Origin: Arthrobacter sp. KBS0703
Lineage (GTDB): Bacteria; Actinomycetota; Actinomycetes; Actinomycetales; Micrococcaceae
Assembly (NCBI RefSeq): GCF_002008315.2
Contig: NZ_MVDG02000001.1
Location: 2,356,001-2,420,000 of the forward strand
Reading direction: 5' to 3'
DNA: 64,000 nucleotides
Of the stretch, positions 55,335 to 64,000 are shown piece by piece (positions within the stretch are counted from its first letter, which is position 1; every line of letters starts with the position of its first letter). The notes below the pieces were generated by a model. That model was not told where the DNA came from, did no database searches, and saw only the letters and a program-made list of their open reading frames with translations. The translations under genes were made by a program, and so were the position numbers.

Positions 55335-56789
55335 GTGGACTGGGCTTCCTGGTTCGACGCGCCGGACTACGAATTCGCCCGGCTGGTATTGCAGCGGGGC
55401 ATAGCCGCGCTCTATTTCGTTGCGTTCCTGTCAACCCTGAACCAGTTCCCTGCGCTGCTCGGCGAGCGCGGCCTCCTTCCCGTCCCCGATTACCTGTCGG
55501 GGTTCAGCAGGCTGCGGCGGCCCACGCTCTTCCGATGGCGTTACTCGGACCGGCTGCTCCGCGCCGTGTGCGGGACGGGGCTTGCCATCTCGGCCGTCCT
55601 GGTGGCCGGACTTCCGCAGGCGGGGCCCCCGTGGCTGCCGATGATCGCTTTCCTGGCGCTGTGGCTGCTGTACATGTCGATCGTGAACGTGGGGCAGACG
55701 TTCTACGGATTTGGCTGGGAGATGCTGATCCTCGAGGCCGGCTTCACCGTGGCTTTCCTGGGTTCAGACCAGACAGATCCGCCCCGGACCGTCCTGCTCC
55801 TGGTGGCGTGGCTGGTGTTCCGCCTGGAGTTCGGCGCGGGCATGATCAAGATCCGCGGCGGCCGGGAGTGGCGGGACCTCACAGCCCTGTACTACCACCA
55901 TGAGACCCAGCCCATGCCGGGTCCCCTGAGCCGGCAGGCGCATCTGCTGCCGAAGCCCTTTCACCGGCTGGAGGTGCTGGGCAACCACTTCGCCCAGCTC
56001 GTGGTGCCGTTCTTCCTGTTCGCTCCCCAGCCCGTGGGAAGCGCCGCGGCGGGCATCATCATCTTCACGCAGCTGTGGCTTGTGGCCAGCGGCAATTTCG
56101 CGTGGCTGAACTGGATAGCGATTGTGCTGGCCTTCGCCGCAGTCAGCGACTCCGTGGCCCACGCAGTCCTGCCGGTCCTTCCGCTGGACTGGCACGCGGC
56201 CGGCGGCGCTCGGCAAACTCCGCTGTGGTGGCTCATCCTCACGCTCGCCGTCACGGTGCTGCTCCTGGTGCTCAGCTACTGGCCGGTCCGTAACCTGTTC
56301 TCCCATCATCAGCTGATGAATGCCAGCTTCAACCGGTGGCAGCTCGTGAACACGTACGGCGCGTTCGGCACGGTCACGAAGCAGCGGATCGAGGTGGCGG
56401 TGGAGGGCACCAGCGACGAGGAGCCCGACGAGTCGGCGGACTGGCGGGAGTACGGATTCAAGGGAAAGCCCGGGGACGTGCGCAGGCTGCCGCGCCAGTG
56501 GGCCCCGTACCACCTGCGGCTCGACTGGCTGATGTGGTTCCTGCCCCTGCGCACCGTGCACGAGGAGTGGTTTTACGCCTTCCTGGAAAAGCTGCTGAAG
56601 GCGGACAAGGTGGTGCTGCGCCTGTTGCGCGACGACCCGTTCGACGGCGAGCGCCCCCGCTGGGTGCGCGCCCGGACGTACCTGTACCGTTTCTCCAGCC
56701 GGGCCGAGTTCCGTGAGACCGGCCAGGTCTGGATCCGGACGCCGCTGTACGAGGCCATCCCGCCCCTGTCCCTGCGGCGCGGCGGCTGA
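55335..56789 (+). CDS. Lipase maturation factor family membrane protein
   Basis: 484 residues from GTG 55335. The opening YEFARLVLQRGIAALYFVAFL, the central FGAGMIKIRGGREWRDLTALYYHHETQPMPGPLS and the C-terminal WREYGFKGKPGDVRRLPRQWAPYHLRLDWLMWF are classic for the family (LMF1-like). The vertebrate protein folds lipases in the ER; in bacteria the role is undefined. It has about nine membrane segments and then a soluble C-terminal domain. It converges on the leucine operon. Confidence 0.9.
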   Translation: MDWASWFDAPDYEFARLVLQRGIAALYFVAFLSTLNQFPALLGERGLLPVPDYLSGFSRLRRPTLFRWRYSDRLLRAVCGTGLAISAVLVAGLPQAGPPWLPMIAFLALWLLYMSIVNVGQTFYGFGWEMLILEAGFTVAFLGSDQTDPPRTVLLLVAWLVFRLEFGAGMIKIRGGREWRDLTALYYHHETQPMPGPLSRQAHLLPKPFHRLEVLGNHFAQLVVPFFLFAPQPVGSAAAGIIIFTQLWLVASGNFAWLNWIAIVLAFAAVSDSVAHAVLPVLPLDWHAAGGARQTPLWWLILTLAVTVLLLVLSYWPVRNLFSHHQLMNASFNRWQLVNTYGAFGTVTKQRIEVAVEGTSDEEPDESADWREYGFKGKPGDVRRLPRQWAPYHLRLDWLMWFLPLRTVHEEWFYAFLEKLLKADKVVLRLLRDDPFDGERPRWVRARTYLYRFSSRAEFRETGQVWIRTPLYEAIPPLSLRRGG

Positions 56790-56819
56790 GCAGGCAAGTG
56801 CGGAGAGGAAGCGCCCGCG

Positions 56820-57650
56820 TTAGCGGGCCTTGCGGAGGGTCGCTTCGGCGTGCTTGAGGATGGGGCCGTCGATCATCTTGCCTTTGAACTGGAACACGCC
56901 GGTCCCGGCGGCGCGGGCGGCCTCGAGGAGTTCCCTGGCGGCGGCCACTTCATCCCCCGACGGCGCGTAGGCGGCACGGACGGCAGCCACCTGGCCGGGA
57001 TGGATGCAGGCCTTCGAGCTGAAGCCGGAGGCCACGGCGTCCCGTGCCTCCTCGGCCAGCCCCTCAAGGTCGGGGATGTTGACGTAGACGGCGTCGACCG
57101 CCTCCTTGCCGAAGGCACCGGCAGCCAGGAGCACCGACGAGCGCGCGTGCAGGGCCACGGCGCGGTAGCCGCCGTCGTCCTTGCGGCTGGATGTCCCGCC
57201 GAGGGACGCGAGCAGGTCCTCGGCGCCCCACATGAGCGCCACGACGTTCGGGGCGGCGGCGATGGCCGGCGCGTTGACGATGCCGGCCGCCGTCTCGCAC
57301 AGCGCGATCACGTGGAAGCCCTCCAGCGCCCGGAGCTGCTCAGCGCTTTCCGTCTTGGCGAGCATCACGGTGCGGTAGGGCGTGTGGGCCAGGCAGTGCA
57401 GGTCCTTTTCGAAGTCCTCCGTGCCCGCCGGGTTGATCCGGACGATGGTCCGGCTGGGATCGAGCTCCGGCCCTTCGCCTGAGCTGCCGAGCTGGGCAAG
57501 GATGGCCCCCCGGGCCCGCTTCTTGTCCGCAGCCGCCACCGCGTCCTCGAGGTCGATGATCACGGCGTCGGAGCGCTCGGCAGCCTTCTGGAAACGCTCG
57601 GGGCGGTCAGCAGGGCAGAAGAGCAGGGCCGGGCCCATCACAAAAGTCAT
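56820..57650 (-). CDS. HpcH/HpaI aldolase / CitE-like acyl-CoA lyase
   Basis: 276 residues of the CitE TIM-barrel family: MGPALLFCPADRPERFQKAA, DAVIIDLEDAVAAADKKRAR, IALCETAAGIVNAPAIA (Glu) and SSKACIHPGQVAAVRAAYAP. In M. tuberculosis the homologue in the same operon position (Rv2498c) is a beta-hydroxyacyl-CoA lyase acting on HMG-CoA and citramalyl-CoA. That role fits here, where no separate HMG-CoA lyase gene is visible. It is last in the operon, 15 bp after the MaoC gene. Confidence 0.87.
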   Translation of the reverse strand: MTFVMGPALLFCPADRPERFQKAAERSDAVIIDLEDAVAAADKKRARGAILAQLGSSGEGPELDPSRTIVRINPAGTEDFEKDLHCLAHTPYRTVMLAKTESAEQLRALEGFHVIALCETAAGIVNAPAIAAAPNVVALMWGAEDLLASLGGTSSRKDDGGYRAVALHARSSVLLAAGAFGKEAVDAVYVNIPDLEGLAEEARDAVASGFSSKACIHPGQVAAVRAAYAPSGDEVAAARELLEAARAAGTGVFQFKGKMIDGPILKHAEATLRKAR

Positions 57651-57665
57651 ACAGTCATTGTCCGA

Positions 57666-58217
57666 TTATTTTTCCGTCTGCGCCTGCATGTACGCCTCCC
57701 GCGTCCACATCAGGCAGCTGCGCGTGGCGAGGGCCACCACTGTGCCGTTCTGGTTGCGGCCGGTGTGCTTCATGGTGACGATCCCCTGGCCGGGCCGGGA
57801 CGCGGAGAGCCGTTTGCCCGTGATGACGGTCTCGGTGTAGAGGGTGTCGCCGTGGTACAGCGGACCGGGGAAGGACACATCGGTCAGTCCCAGCTGCGCG
57901 ATGATGGTGCCCTGCGTCAGCTGCGGAACGGACTGCCCGACGACGGTTGCCAGGGTGAACATGGAGTTCACCAGCCGCTGGCCGAACGGCTGCCCCGCGC
58001 TCCACGCCGCGTCAAGGTGCAGCCCCTGCGTATTCATGGTCATGGTGGTGAACAGGACGTTGTCGGTTTCGGTGACCGTCCGGCCCGGACGGTGCGCGTA
58101 CACCACGCCCTCTTCGAGTTCCTCAAAGTACAGCCCGCGCTGTTCGATCACGCGGGGGCTGCCGCTGGTTGGGCTTGTCGAAACCCCGTCAGCACTCTGT
58201 TCAGCGTTCGCCGTCAT
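57666..58217 (-). CDS. MaoC-family enoyl-CoA-type dehydratase
   Basis: 183 residues, hot-dog fold. [27 protein letters not shown] and the dehydratase-like central region ([20 protein letters not shown]) match MaoC proteins such as Rv2499c. By position it may hydrate 3-methylglutaconyl-CoA or mesaconyl-CoA. ATG 58217 overlaps the scoB stop by 4 bp. Confidence 0.85.
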   Translation of the reverse strand: MTANAEQSADGVSTSPTSGSPRVIEQRGLYFEELEEGVVYAHRPGRTVTETDNVLFTTMTMNTQGLHLDAAWSAGQPFGQRLVNSMFTLATVVGQSVPQLTQGTIIAQLGLTDVSFPGPLYHGDTLYTETVITGKRLSASRPGQGIVTMKHTGRNQNGTVVALATRSCLMWTREAYMQAQTEK

Positions 58218-58954
58218 ACGGTCAGTTCCTGGTCTTCCTCGAGCAGCTCGACGCCGGTGGCAGCGGCGACGTCCTCGACGGAGACGTTCGGGGCCAGCTC
58301 CCGCAGCACCAGGCCGTCCGGCGTCACGTCAATGACGGCGAGGTCCGTGATGATCCGGTCCACGCAGGCCTTGCCCGTGAGCGGCAGGGTGCACCGCTCC
58401 ACGATCTTTGGCCGGCCGCTCCGGTCCACGTGCTCCATCATGACGATGACCTTCTTGGCGCCGAAGACCAGATCCATGGCGCCGCCCATGCCCTTGACCA
58501 TCTTGCCCGGGATCATCCAGTTGGCCAGGTCCCCGTTGGCGGCGACCTCCATGGCGCCGAGCACGGCGACGTCCACATGGCCGCCCCGGATCATGCCGAA
58601 GGACAGCGACGAGTCGAAGAAGGCCGCGCCCTTGTTGACCGTGACGGTTTCCTTGCCCGCATTGATGAGGTCCGGGTCCACCTCGTCCTCGCCGGGGTAG
58701 GGTCCGACGCCCAGGATCCCGTTCTCCGAGTGCAGCACCACCTCGACGCCGGCGGGGATGTAGTTCGGGATCAGCGTGGGCATGCCGATGCCCAGGTTGA
58801 CGTACTGGCCGTTGCTGAGTTCCTGCGCCACCCGCTCCGCGAGCTCGTTGCGCGTCCATCCCTTGCCCTCCGGGTGGGACGTCGCGGCACGCCGGTACTC
58901 ATGGCGGACGGCCTCGGGGCGGGGCGGCGCCCCCTGCGAGCTGTTCGACTCCAT
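58214..58954 (-). CDS. scoB: 3-Oxoacid CoA-transferase subunit B
   Basis: 246 residues. The catalytic-glutamate motif [20 protein letters not shown] is intact, with [17 protein letters not shown] and [40 protein letters not shown]. With subunit A it transfers CoA from succinyl-CoA to acetoacetate, the ketogenic end of leucine breakdown. It starts 2 bp after scoA and overlaps the MaoC gene. Symbol by analogy with scoAB of Bacillus and mycobacteria. Confidence 0.92.
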   Translation of the reverse strand: MESNSSQGAPPRPEAVRHEYRRAATSHPEGKGWTRNELAERVAQELSNGQYVNLGIGMPTLIPNYIPAGVEVVLHSENGILGVGPYPGEDEVDPDLINAGKETVTVNKGAAFFDSSLSFGMIRGGHVDVAVLGAMEVAANGDLANWMIPGKMVKGMGGAMDLVFGAKKVIVMMEHVDRSGRPKIVERCTLPLTGKACVDRIITDLAVIDVTPDGLVLRELAPNVSVEDVAAATGVELLEEDQELTV

Positions 58955-58956
58955 GG

Positions 58957-59748
58957 CTACGCTCCTGCCTGTTCGGTGGTGCCGGCTGCGGACTGCGCCG
59001 AAAGGGCAACCGTCCGCTTTTCGATCCGCTTCTCGATCTCGGGTGCGACGACGATGCGCTGGACGAAGATGCCGGGCACGTGGATGTGTTCGGGGTCCAG
59101 CTCCCCCGGCTCCACCAGTTCCTCGACTTCGGCGATGGTGACCCTGCCCGCCATGGCACAGAGCGGGTTGAAGTTCATTGCCGTGGCGTGGAAGACCAGG
59201 TTGCCGTGGCGGTCGCCCTTCCAGGCGTGGACCAGGCCGAAGTCGGGTGTGAGGGACTCTTCGAGGACGTAGTCCACGCCGCCGAAGCTGCGCACCTCCT
59301 TGGGAGCGGAGGCGACCGCGATGCTGCCGTCGGCGTCGTACTTCTGCGGCAGGCCGCCGTCGGACACCTGGGTACCCACGCCCGCTTTCGTGTAGAACGC
59401 CGGGATGCCGGCACCGCCGGCGCGCAGCTTCTCCGCCAGCGTGCCCTGCGGGGTGAGGACCACCTCGAGTTCGCCGGAGAGGTACTGCCGGGCGAACTCC
59501 TTGTTCTCCCCGACGTACGAGCTGATGGTGCGGCGGATCCGGCCGTCCCTGAGCAGGATGCCGAGGCCCCAGTCGTCCACGCCGCAGTTGTTGCTCACGG
59601 TTTCCAGGTCCTTGGCGCCGCGGTGGTGCAGGGCGTCAATGAGGGCCACCGGGATCCCGCAGAGGCCGAAACCCCCGACGGCGAGCGACGCGCCGTCGTG
59701 AATGTCCGCGACCGCTTCAGCAGCGCTGGCAACAACCTTGTCAATCAT
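58957..59748 (-). CDS. scoA: 3-Oxoacid CoA-transferase subunit A
   Basis: 263 residues. [76 protein letters not shown] and [28 protein letters not shown] are the family blocks. It forms the heterodimer with ScoB. It lies 20 bp after the acyl-CoA dehydrogenase. In M. tuberculosis the sco pair precedes the carboxylase genes, so the order differs slightly. Confidence 0.92.
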   Translation of the reverse strand: MIDKVVASAAEAVADIHDGASLAVGGFGLCGIPVALIDALHHRGAKDLETVSNNCGVDDWGLGILLRDGRIRRTISSYVGENKEFARQYLSGELEVVLTPQGTLAEKLRAGGAGIPAFYTKAGVGTQVSDGGLPQKYDADGSIAVASAPKEVRSFGGVDYVLEESLTPDFGLVHAWKGDRHGNLVFHATAMNFNPLCAMAGRVTIAEVEELVEPGELDPEHIHVPGIFVQRIVVAPEIEKRIEKRTVALSAQSAAGTTEQAGA

Positions 59749-59768
59749 CGTTGATCCTTTCAGGCCGG

Positions 59769-60932
59769 CTACAGTCCGAGTTCCCGGGCGATCAGCATCA
59801 GCTGGACCTCCGTGGTGCCCTCCCCGACTTCAAGGATCTTGGAGTCGCGGTAATGGCGCGCCACGGTGAATTCGTTGATGAAGCCATAGCCGCCGAACAC
59901 CTGGGTGGCGTCCCGCGCGTTGTCCATGGCTGCCTCGCCTGCGACCATCTTAGCTATGGCCGCCTGGGTCTTGAACGGCTTGCCGGCGAGCATCCTGGCG
60001 GCCGCATCGTAGTAGGCCAGCCGGGCCGTGTGGGCGCGTGCCTGCATGCGGGCAATCTTGAAGGAGATGGCCTGGTACTTGCCGATGTTGTGGCCGAAGG
60101 CCCTGCGGTCCTTGGCGTAGCGGACCGAGAGATCCACGCAGCCCTGGGCCGCGCCGGTGGCCAGTGCCGCGATGGCGATGCGGCCTTCGTCAAGGATGGA
60201 CAGGAAGTTGGCGTAGCCCCGCCCCTGTTCACCCAGCAGGTTGGCCTCGGGCACGCGGACGTCCTTCAGCGTCAGCGGGTGGGTGTCGGACGCGTTCCAG
60301 CCCACCTTGTTGTACGCCTTCTCGGCCTTGAAGCCGGGCGTGTCGGTCGGCACCAGGATGGTGGAGATTTCCTTCTTGACGCTGCCGTCCTTGCGCTCGT
60401 GCTGGCCGGTCACGGCGGTCACCGTCACCAGCCGGGTGATGTCAGTCCCGGAGTTGGTGATAAATTCCTTGTTGCCGTTGATCACCCAGTGCCCGTCTTC
60501 CAGCCGGGCGGTGGTCTTGGTGCCGCCGGCGTCCGAGCCCGCTTCCGGCTCGGTCAGGCCGAAGCCTGCAAGCGCCTTTCCGGACGCCAGCAGCGGCAGC
60601 CATTCCTCCTTCTGGGCCTCGGTACCGAAGCGGTGGACGGGCATGGCGCCCAGGGAAACGCCCGCTTCCAGGGTGATGGCCACGGACTGGTCCACCCTGC
60701 CGAGCTGTTCCAGCGCGAGGGCCAGGGCGAAGTAGTCCCCGCCCATGCCGCCGGATTCTTCGGGGAACGGCAGACCGAACAGGCCCATGTCCGCCATCTG
60801 GGAGACAACCTCGTAGGGGAAGCTGTGCTCTTCGTCGTGCTTGGCCGAGACGGGCGCGACGACCTCGTCGGCAAATTCCCGGACGGTGTTGCTGAGGTCC
60901 TGGTATTCCTCGCTGAGCTCAAAATCGGCCAT
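59769..60932 (-). CDS. Acyl-CoA dehydrogenase (probable isovaleryl-CoA dehydrogenase)
   Basis: 387 residues, usual length. FAD/acyl-CoA motifs: [93 protein letters not shown]. Placement between MCC alpha and sco genes suggests isovaleryl-CoA as substrate (FadE19/LiuA role), with 2-methyl-branched acyl-CoAs as the alternative. It starts 2 bp after the carboxylase alpha stop. Confidence 0.9.
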   Translation of the reverse strand: MADFELSEEYQDLSNTVREFADEVVAPVSAKHDEEHSFPYEVVSQMADMGLFGLPFPEESGGMGGDYFALALALEQLGRVDQSVAITLEAGVSLGAMPVHRFGTEAQKEEWLPLLASGKALAGFGLTEPEAGSDAGGTKTTARLEDGHWVINGNKEFITNSGTDITRLVTVTAVTGQHERKDGSVKKEISTILVPTDTPGFKAEKAYNKVGWNASDTHPLTLKDVRVPEANLLGEQGRGYANFLSILDEGRIAIAALATGAAQGCVDLSVRYAKDRRAFGHNIGKYQAISFKIARMQARAHTARLAYYDAAARMLAGKPFKTQAAIAKMVAGEAAMDNARDATQVFGGYGFINEFTVARHYRDSKILEVGEGTTEVQLMLIARELGL

Positions 60933-60934
60933 AG

Positions 60935-61480
60935 CTAGGCTTCCTTACGTTCATTGGTTGGATCTTGGATTGGGGATTCTGACGGGCCGGCGGGCGGCTC
61001 GGCGTGGATCGTGGCGAGCACCTGGTCCGCCTTCACGAGGTCACCGGTCTTCGCGCTGATGTGCACCGTTCCGGCCACCTCGGCCACGAGCTGGTGCTCC
61101 ATCTTCATCGCTTCCACGGCTAGCAGCACCTGCCCGGCTTCCACGGCGTCGCCGTTGTCCACGGAGACTGACACGACGGTCCCCGGCATGGGTGAGCGGA
61201 CTTCGGGGTCGGCCACACCCTCTTCCCGCTCGATTGCGGCCAGGACGCGCGCGAGGCGGGATTCCCGGGTGAGGACGTCGAGGCCGCAGGACCATCCGCC
61301 GTTTCCCACGTAGACCTGCTGCGGACGCCCTTCATGGGGGTGGCCCTCCCAGTGGGAGCCCAGCGCGAAGGTGTGTGCCTGCCCGTCGATTTCAAGGTCG
61401 ACGGACCGGCTGGTCAGGGCCAGGAGGGCGGCCTTTCGCTCCGGTCCGCCGTTGACGCGGACCGTCGCATGGCCGAGGTC
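60935..61480 (-). CDS. Acyl-CoA carboxylase alpha subunit, C-terminal biotin-carrier part (gene split by adapter)
   Basis: About 181 residues. The biotinyl-lysine motif VLLAVEAMKMEHQLVAEVAG sits in a biotin-carrier domain following a BT-type linker (DLGHATVRVNGGPERKAALL). The apparent MYKRQ start is adapter. It is the C-terminal piece of the methylcrotonyl/propionyl-type alpha subunit whose N-terminal piece is at 61519-63131. Confidence 0.92.
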   Translation of the reverse strand, partial: DLGHATVRVNGGPERKAALLALTSRSVDLEIDGQAHTFALGSHWEGHPHEGRPQQVYVGNGGWSCGLDVLTRESRLARVLAAIEREEGVADPEVRSPMPGTVVSVSVDNGDAVEAGQVLLAVEAMKMEHQLVAEVAGTVHISAKTGDLVKADQVLATIHAEPPAGPSESPIQDPTNERKEA

Positions 61481-61518
61481 CTGTCTCTTATACACATCTA
61501 GATGTGTATAAGAGACAG
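61481..61518. other. Nextera mate-pair junction adapter (synthetic), inside the carboxylase alpha gene
   Basis: Complete 38-bp double mosaic end. The two parts of the alpha subunit are in different frames around it, so a short stretch of real coding sequence has been replaced. Confidence 0.97.
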
Positions 61519-63131
61519 GTGGCCGCGGCTCCGCCGGGGAGCCCGAAGCTCATGCGCCAGGGGGCGGGGGTGCCCAGCCGCCAGCCCCGGCCGGTGTCCC
61601 AGGGCGAGGCGACGCCGGCCGGCGCCTCATGCATGGCCCAGAACGGGAGCGCCGCGGCGATGAGCTCGGTGTCTCCGGCGCTCCGGAACGTGAGGTCCGG
61701 CATCTTGCGGTCAATGAGGGTCGTGTCGAGGCGGCCGGCGCGGACGTCGTCGTCGTTGATCAGGAGCCGCAGGTATTCCACGTTGGTTCCGACCCCCAGC
61801 ACCGTGTACCGCTCCAGCGCCCTGTCCAGCTTGTCGAGTGCCGCTTTGCGGTCCGGGCCCCACGCGATGACCTTGGAGAGCATGGGATCGTAGTCGCTGG
61901 AAATTTCCAGTCCGGGCTGCAGCGACGAGTCGATGCGGATGTGCGGGTCCGCGGAGGCGGGCGCGAAGGCGGGCGGGTCCGCCCGGGCCGTGAAGGTGGT
62001 GCCCCGTTCATCGAGCAGGACCACCTCGCCGGAGGACGGCAGGAAGTTCCGCTCCGGGACCTCCGCGTATACGCGCGCCTCTGCGGCGTGGCCGTTAAGC
62101 ACGACGTCGTCCTGCGCCACGGTGAGCACCTCGCCGGCGGCGATGCGCACCTGCCACTCCACGAGGTCCACCCCGGTGACCATTTCGGTGACCGGATGCT
62201 CCACCTGCAGGCGCGTGTTCATCTCCATGAAGAAGAATTCGTCCGGGGCGTTGTCCGAGACCAGGAACTCCACGGTGCCCGCCCCGGTGTAGTGGACGCT
62301 CCGGGCCGCCTGGCAGGCGGCCTCGCCGATCCGCGCCCGGGTGGTTCCGCCGTCGGCCAGTGATTCCAGGAGCGGCGACGGCGCTTCTTCAATCACCTTC
62401 TGGTGCCTGCGCTGCAGGGAGCATTCGCGCTCCCCCAGGTGGATGACGTTCCCGTGCGTGTCGGCGAGCACCTGCACTTCGATGTGCCGCGGGGCCTTGA
62501 CGAGGTGTTCCAGGAAAAGCGTGTCGTCGCCGAAGGCGCTGGCCGCGACGCGACGCGCGGTGGCCAGCGTTGCCGGGAGGTCCTCCGGCCGTTCCACCAC
62601 GTGCATGCCCTTGCCTCCGCCGCCCGCGGACGGCTTGATGAGCAGGGGATACCCCACGGCCGCGGCGGCGGCGATCAGGTCGTCGTCGGTCAGCCCCGGT
62701 TCGGCGATGCCCGGGATCACCGGGACGCCGTATCCGGCCACGTGGTTCTTGGAGCGGATCTTGTCCCCCATGACGTCCAGGGATTCGACGCCGGGGCCGA
62801 TGAAGGCGATGCCGGCGGCCTCCAGGGCGCGGGCGAACTCCACGTTCTCGCTCAGGAAACCGTAGCCGGGGTGCACCGCCTGGGCGCCGGTGTCCTTGCA
62901 GGCCCTGATGATCGCCTCGATTTTCAGGTAGCTTTCGGCCGCGGCGGCCGGACCGATCCGCACGGCGAGGTCCGCTTCCCGCACGTGGCGGGCGTCGGCG
63001 TCGGCGTCGCTGTAGACGGCGACCGAACGGATGCCCATGGCGTGCAGCGTCCTGATCACCCGGCAGGCGATTTCGCCGCGGTTGGCCACGAGGACGGTGT
63101 GGAACAGGTTGGGGTCAGCTGGATTGGTCAT
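61519..63131 (-). CDS. Acyl-CoA carboxylase alpha subunit, biotin carboxylase part (gene split by adapter)
   Basis: About 537 residues. Biotin carboxylase motifs: [54 protein letters not shown] (ATP grasp) and [18 protein letters not shown], then [19 protein letters not shown]. The gene starts 6 bp after the beta subunit. The order beta-alpha-acyl-CoA dehydrogenase points to 3-methylcrotonyl-CoA carboxylase (AccA1 role), although propionyl- or geranyl-CoA specificity cannot be excluded. Confidence 0.93.
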
Positions 63132-63137
63132 GGCCGC

Positions 63138-64000
63138 TCACATCCGGAAGAGGCCGAAGGAAGTCTCCGGCAGCGGGGTTCGGGAGACGACGTCGAGCGC
63201 CAGTCCCAGGACAGTGCGGGTGTCCGCGGGGTCGATGACGCCGTCGTCCCAGACACGGGCGGTGGAATAATAGGGACTCCCCTGGTCCTCGTACTGCTGC
63301 TTGATGGGAGCCTTGAAGGCTTCCTCGTCCGCTGCGGACCACTCCTGCCCGGCGGCCTCATACTGGTCGCGCTTCACCGTGGCCAGCACACTGGAAGCCT
63401 GGTTGCCGCCCATCACGGAGATGCGGCTCGCGGGCCACATCCACAGGAAGCGCGGCGAGTAGGCCCGCCCGCACATCGAATAGTTGCCGGCGCCGAAGGA
63501 TCCGCCGATCACGACAGTCAGCTTCGGCACGCGGGCGGTGGCGACGGCCGTCACCATCTTGGCGCCGTTCTTGGCGATGCCGCCCTGTTCGACGTCCTTG
63601 CCCACCATGAAGCCGGAGAGGTTCTGCAGGAAGACCAACGGGATGCCCCGCTGGTCGCAGAGCTCAATAAAGTGGGCGCCTTTGAGCGAGGACTCGCTGA
63701 AGAGCACGCCGTTGTTGGCCACGATGCCCACGGGATGCCCGTGCAGCTTCGCGAAGCCGGTGACCAGGGTGGTGCCGTAGTTCTTCTTGAATTCGTGGAA
63801 CCGGCTGCCGTCCACGAGGCGGGCGATGACCTCACGGACGTCATACTGTGCGTTGACGTCCGTGGGGACGGCTCCGTAGAGCTCCGCGGGGTTCACTACA
63901 GGCTCGACGGCGGTGTCCACGTCCCAGGCGGGCGCGGCTGGCCGCGGCAGGGTGGAGACGATGTCGCGGACGATCTGCAGGGCGTGTTCGTCGTTCTCGG
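63138..64000 (-). CDS. Acyl-CoA carboxylase beta (carboxyltransferase) subunit, C-terminal part (runs off window)
   Basis: About 287 codons, open to the window edge ([20 protein letters not shown] upstream of the first internal GTG). The carboxyltransferase C-domain is clear: [59 protein letters not shown], ending [16 protein letters not shown]. Gly-Ala-Gly-Asn and Met-Trp-Pro are as in methylcrotonyl-CoA carboxylase beta (AccD1). It is the first visible gene of the operon. Confidence 0.93.
   Translation of the reverse strand, partial: ENDEHALQIVRDIVSTLPRPAAPAWDVDTAVEPVVNPAELYGAVPTDVNAQYDVREVIARLVDGSRFHEFKKNYGTTLVTGFAKLHGHPVGIVANNGVLFSESSLKGAHFIELCDQRGIPLVFLQNLSGFMVGKDVEQGGIAKNGAKMVTAVATARVPKLTVVIGGSFGAGNYSMCGRAYSPRFLWMWPASRISVMGGNQASSVLATVKRDQYEAAGQEWSAADEEAFKAPIKQQYEDQGSPYYSTARVWDDGVIDPADTRTVLGLALDVVSRTPLPETSFGLFRM

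Overview
The window comes from the chromosome of a high-G+C actinobacterium. Gene order (clgR-cinA-pgsA-ftsK-rnj-dapA; dxr-M50 protease-ispG-GNAT-proS-rimP-nusA-ylxR-infB-rbfA-truB-ribF-rpsO-pnp-M16 peptidase-dapB) and protein sequence fit Micrococcaceae of the Arthrobacter/Pseudarthrobacter type. Most genes lie on the minus strand, often overlapping by 4 bp.

Layout: 1-7202 carries clgR (cut by the edge), cinA, pgsA, ftsK, rnj and dapA. 7313-11107 holds a nitrilase-family hydrolase, a small DUF222-like protein, a multi-pass acyltransferase-like membrane protein, a TPR-like protein and dapB. 11213-17218 is a molybdenum-cofactor island: moaE, mog, moaC, moeA and a membrane-fused molybdopterin oxidoreductase on minus, with moaA and moaD divergent on plus. 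17411-26000 has two small unknowns, an M16 peptidase, pnp, rpsO, the tryptophan-catabolic pair kynU/kynA, and ribF. 26147-32280 holds accessory genes around truB: DUF937 protein, two small membrane proteins, aminotransferase, zinc-ribbon thioredoxin, guanine-deaminase-like protein and a secreted ScyD-like protein. 32348-38313 is the translation/transcription operon rimP-nusA-ylxR-infB-rbfA. 38419-48151 has a DUF4439 protein, a VIT transporter, a streptomycin-kinase-like APH, a PLP decarboxylase, a TauE/SafE exporter, proS, and an ABC exporter with its TetR regulator. 48159-54472 contains a GNAT protein, ispG, a YciI protein, a SatD-like regulator with a membrane partner, an M50 protease and dxr. 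54527-64000 ends with another TauE/SafE protein, a lipase-maturation-factor protein and a seven-gene leucine/branched-acyl-CoA operon laid out like the Mycobacterium tuberculosis Rv2498c region.

The most striking non-genic signal is a synthetic artefact. Six 37-38-bp palindromes plus one half-copy consist of the engineered Tn5 mosaic end (CTGTCTCTTATACACATCT) joined to its reverse complement, which is the Nextera mate-pair junction adapter. They sit inside ftsK (or at its 5' end), moeA, moaA, the DUF937 gene, satD and the biotin-carboxylase gene, replacing short stretches of real sequence and creating false ORF ends (MYKRQ..., MCIRD..., ...SLIHI, ...LLYTSRCV). Separately, single-base indels break essential genes (infB at about five places, nusA, ftsK) and a molybdopterin oxidoreductase. 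These breaks reflect assembly or sequencing error, not biology.

I found no wholly new system. The best biological leads are the SatD-like HTH/membrane-protein pair with palindromes in its promoter, the TetR-controlled ABC exporter with a clean operator candidate, a 120-bp MITE-like inverted repeat between infB and rbfA, a hairpin overlapping the pnp Shine-Dalgarno, and the leucine/itaconate-type operon.
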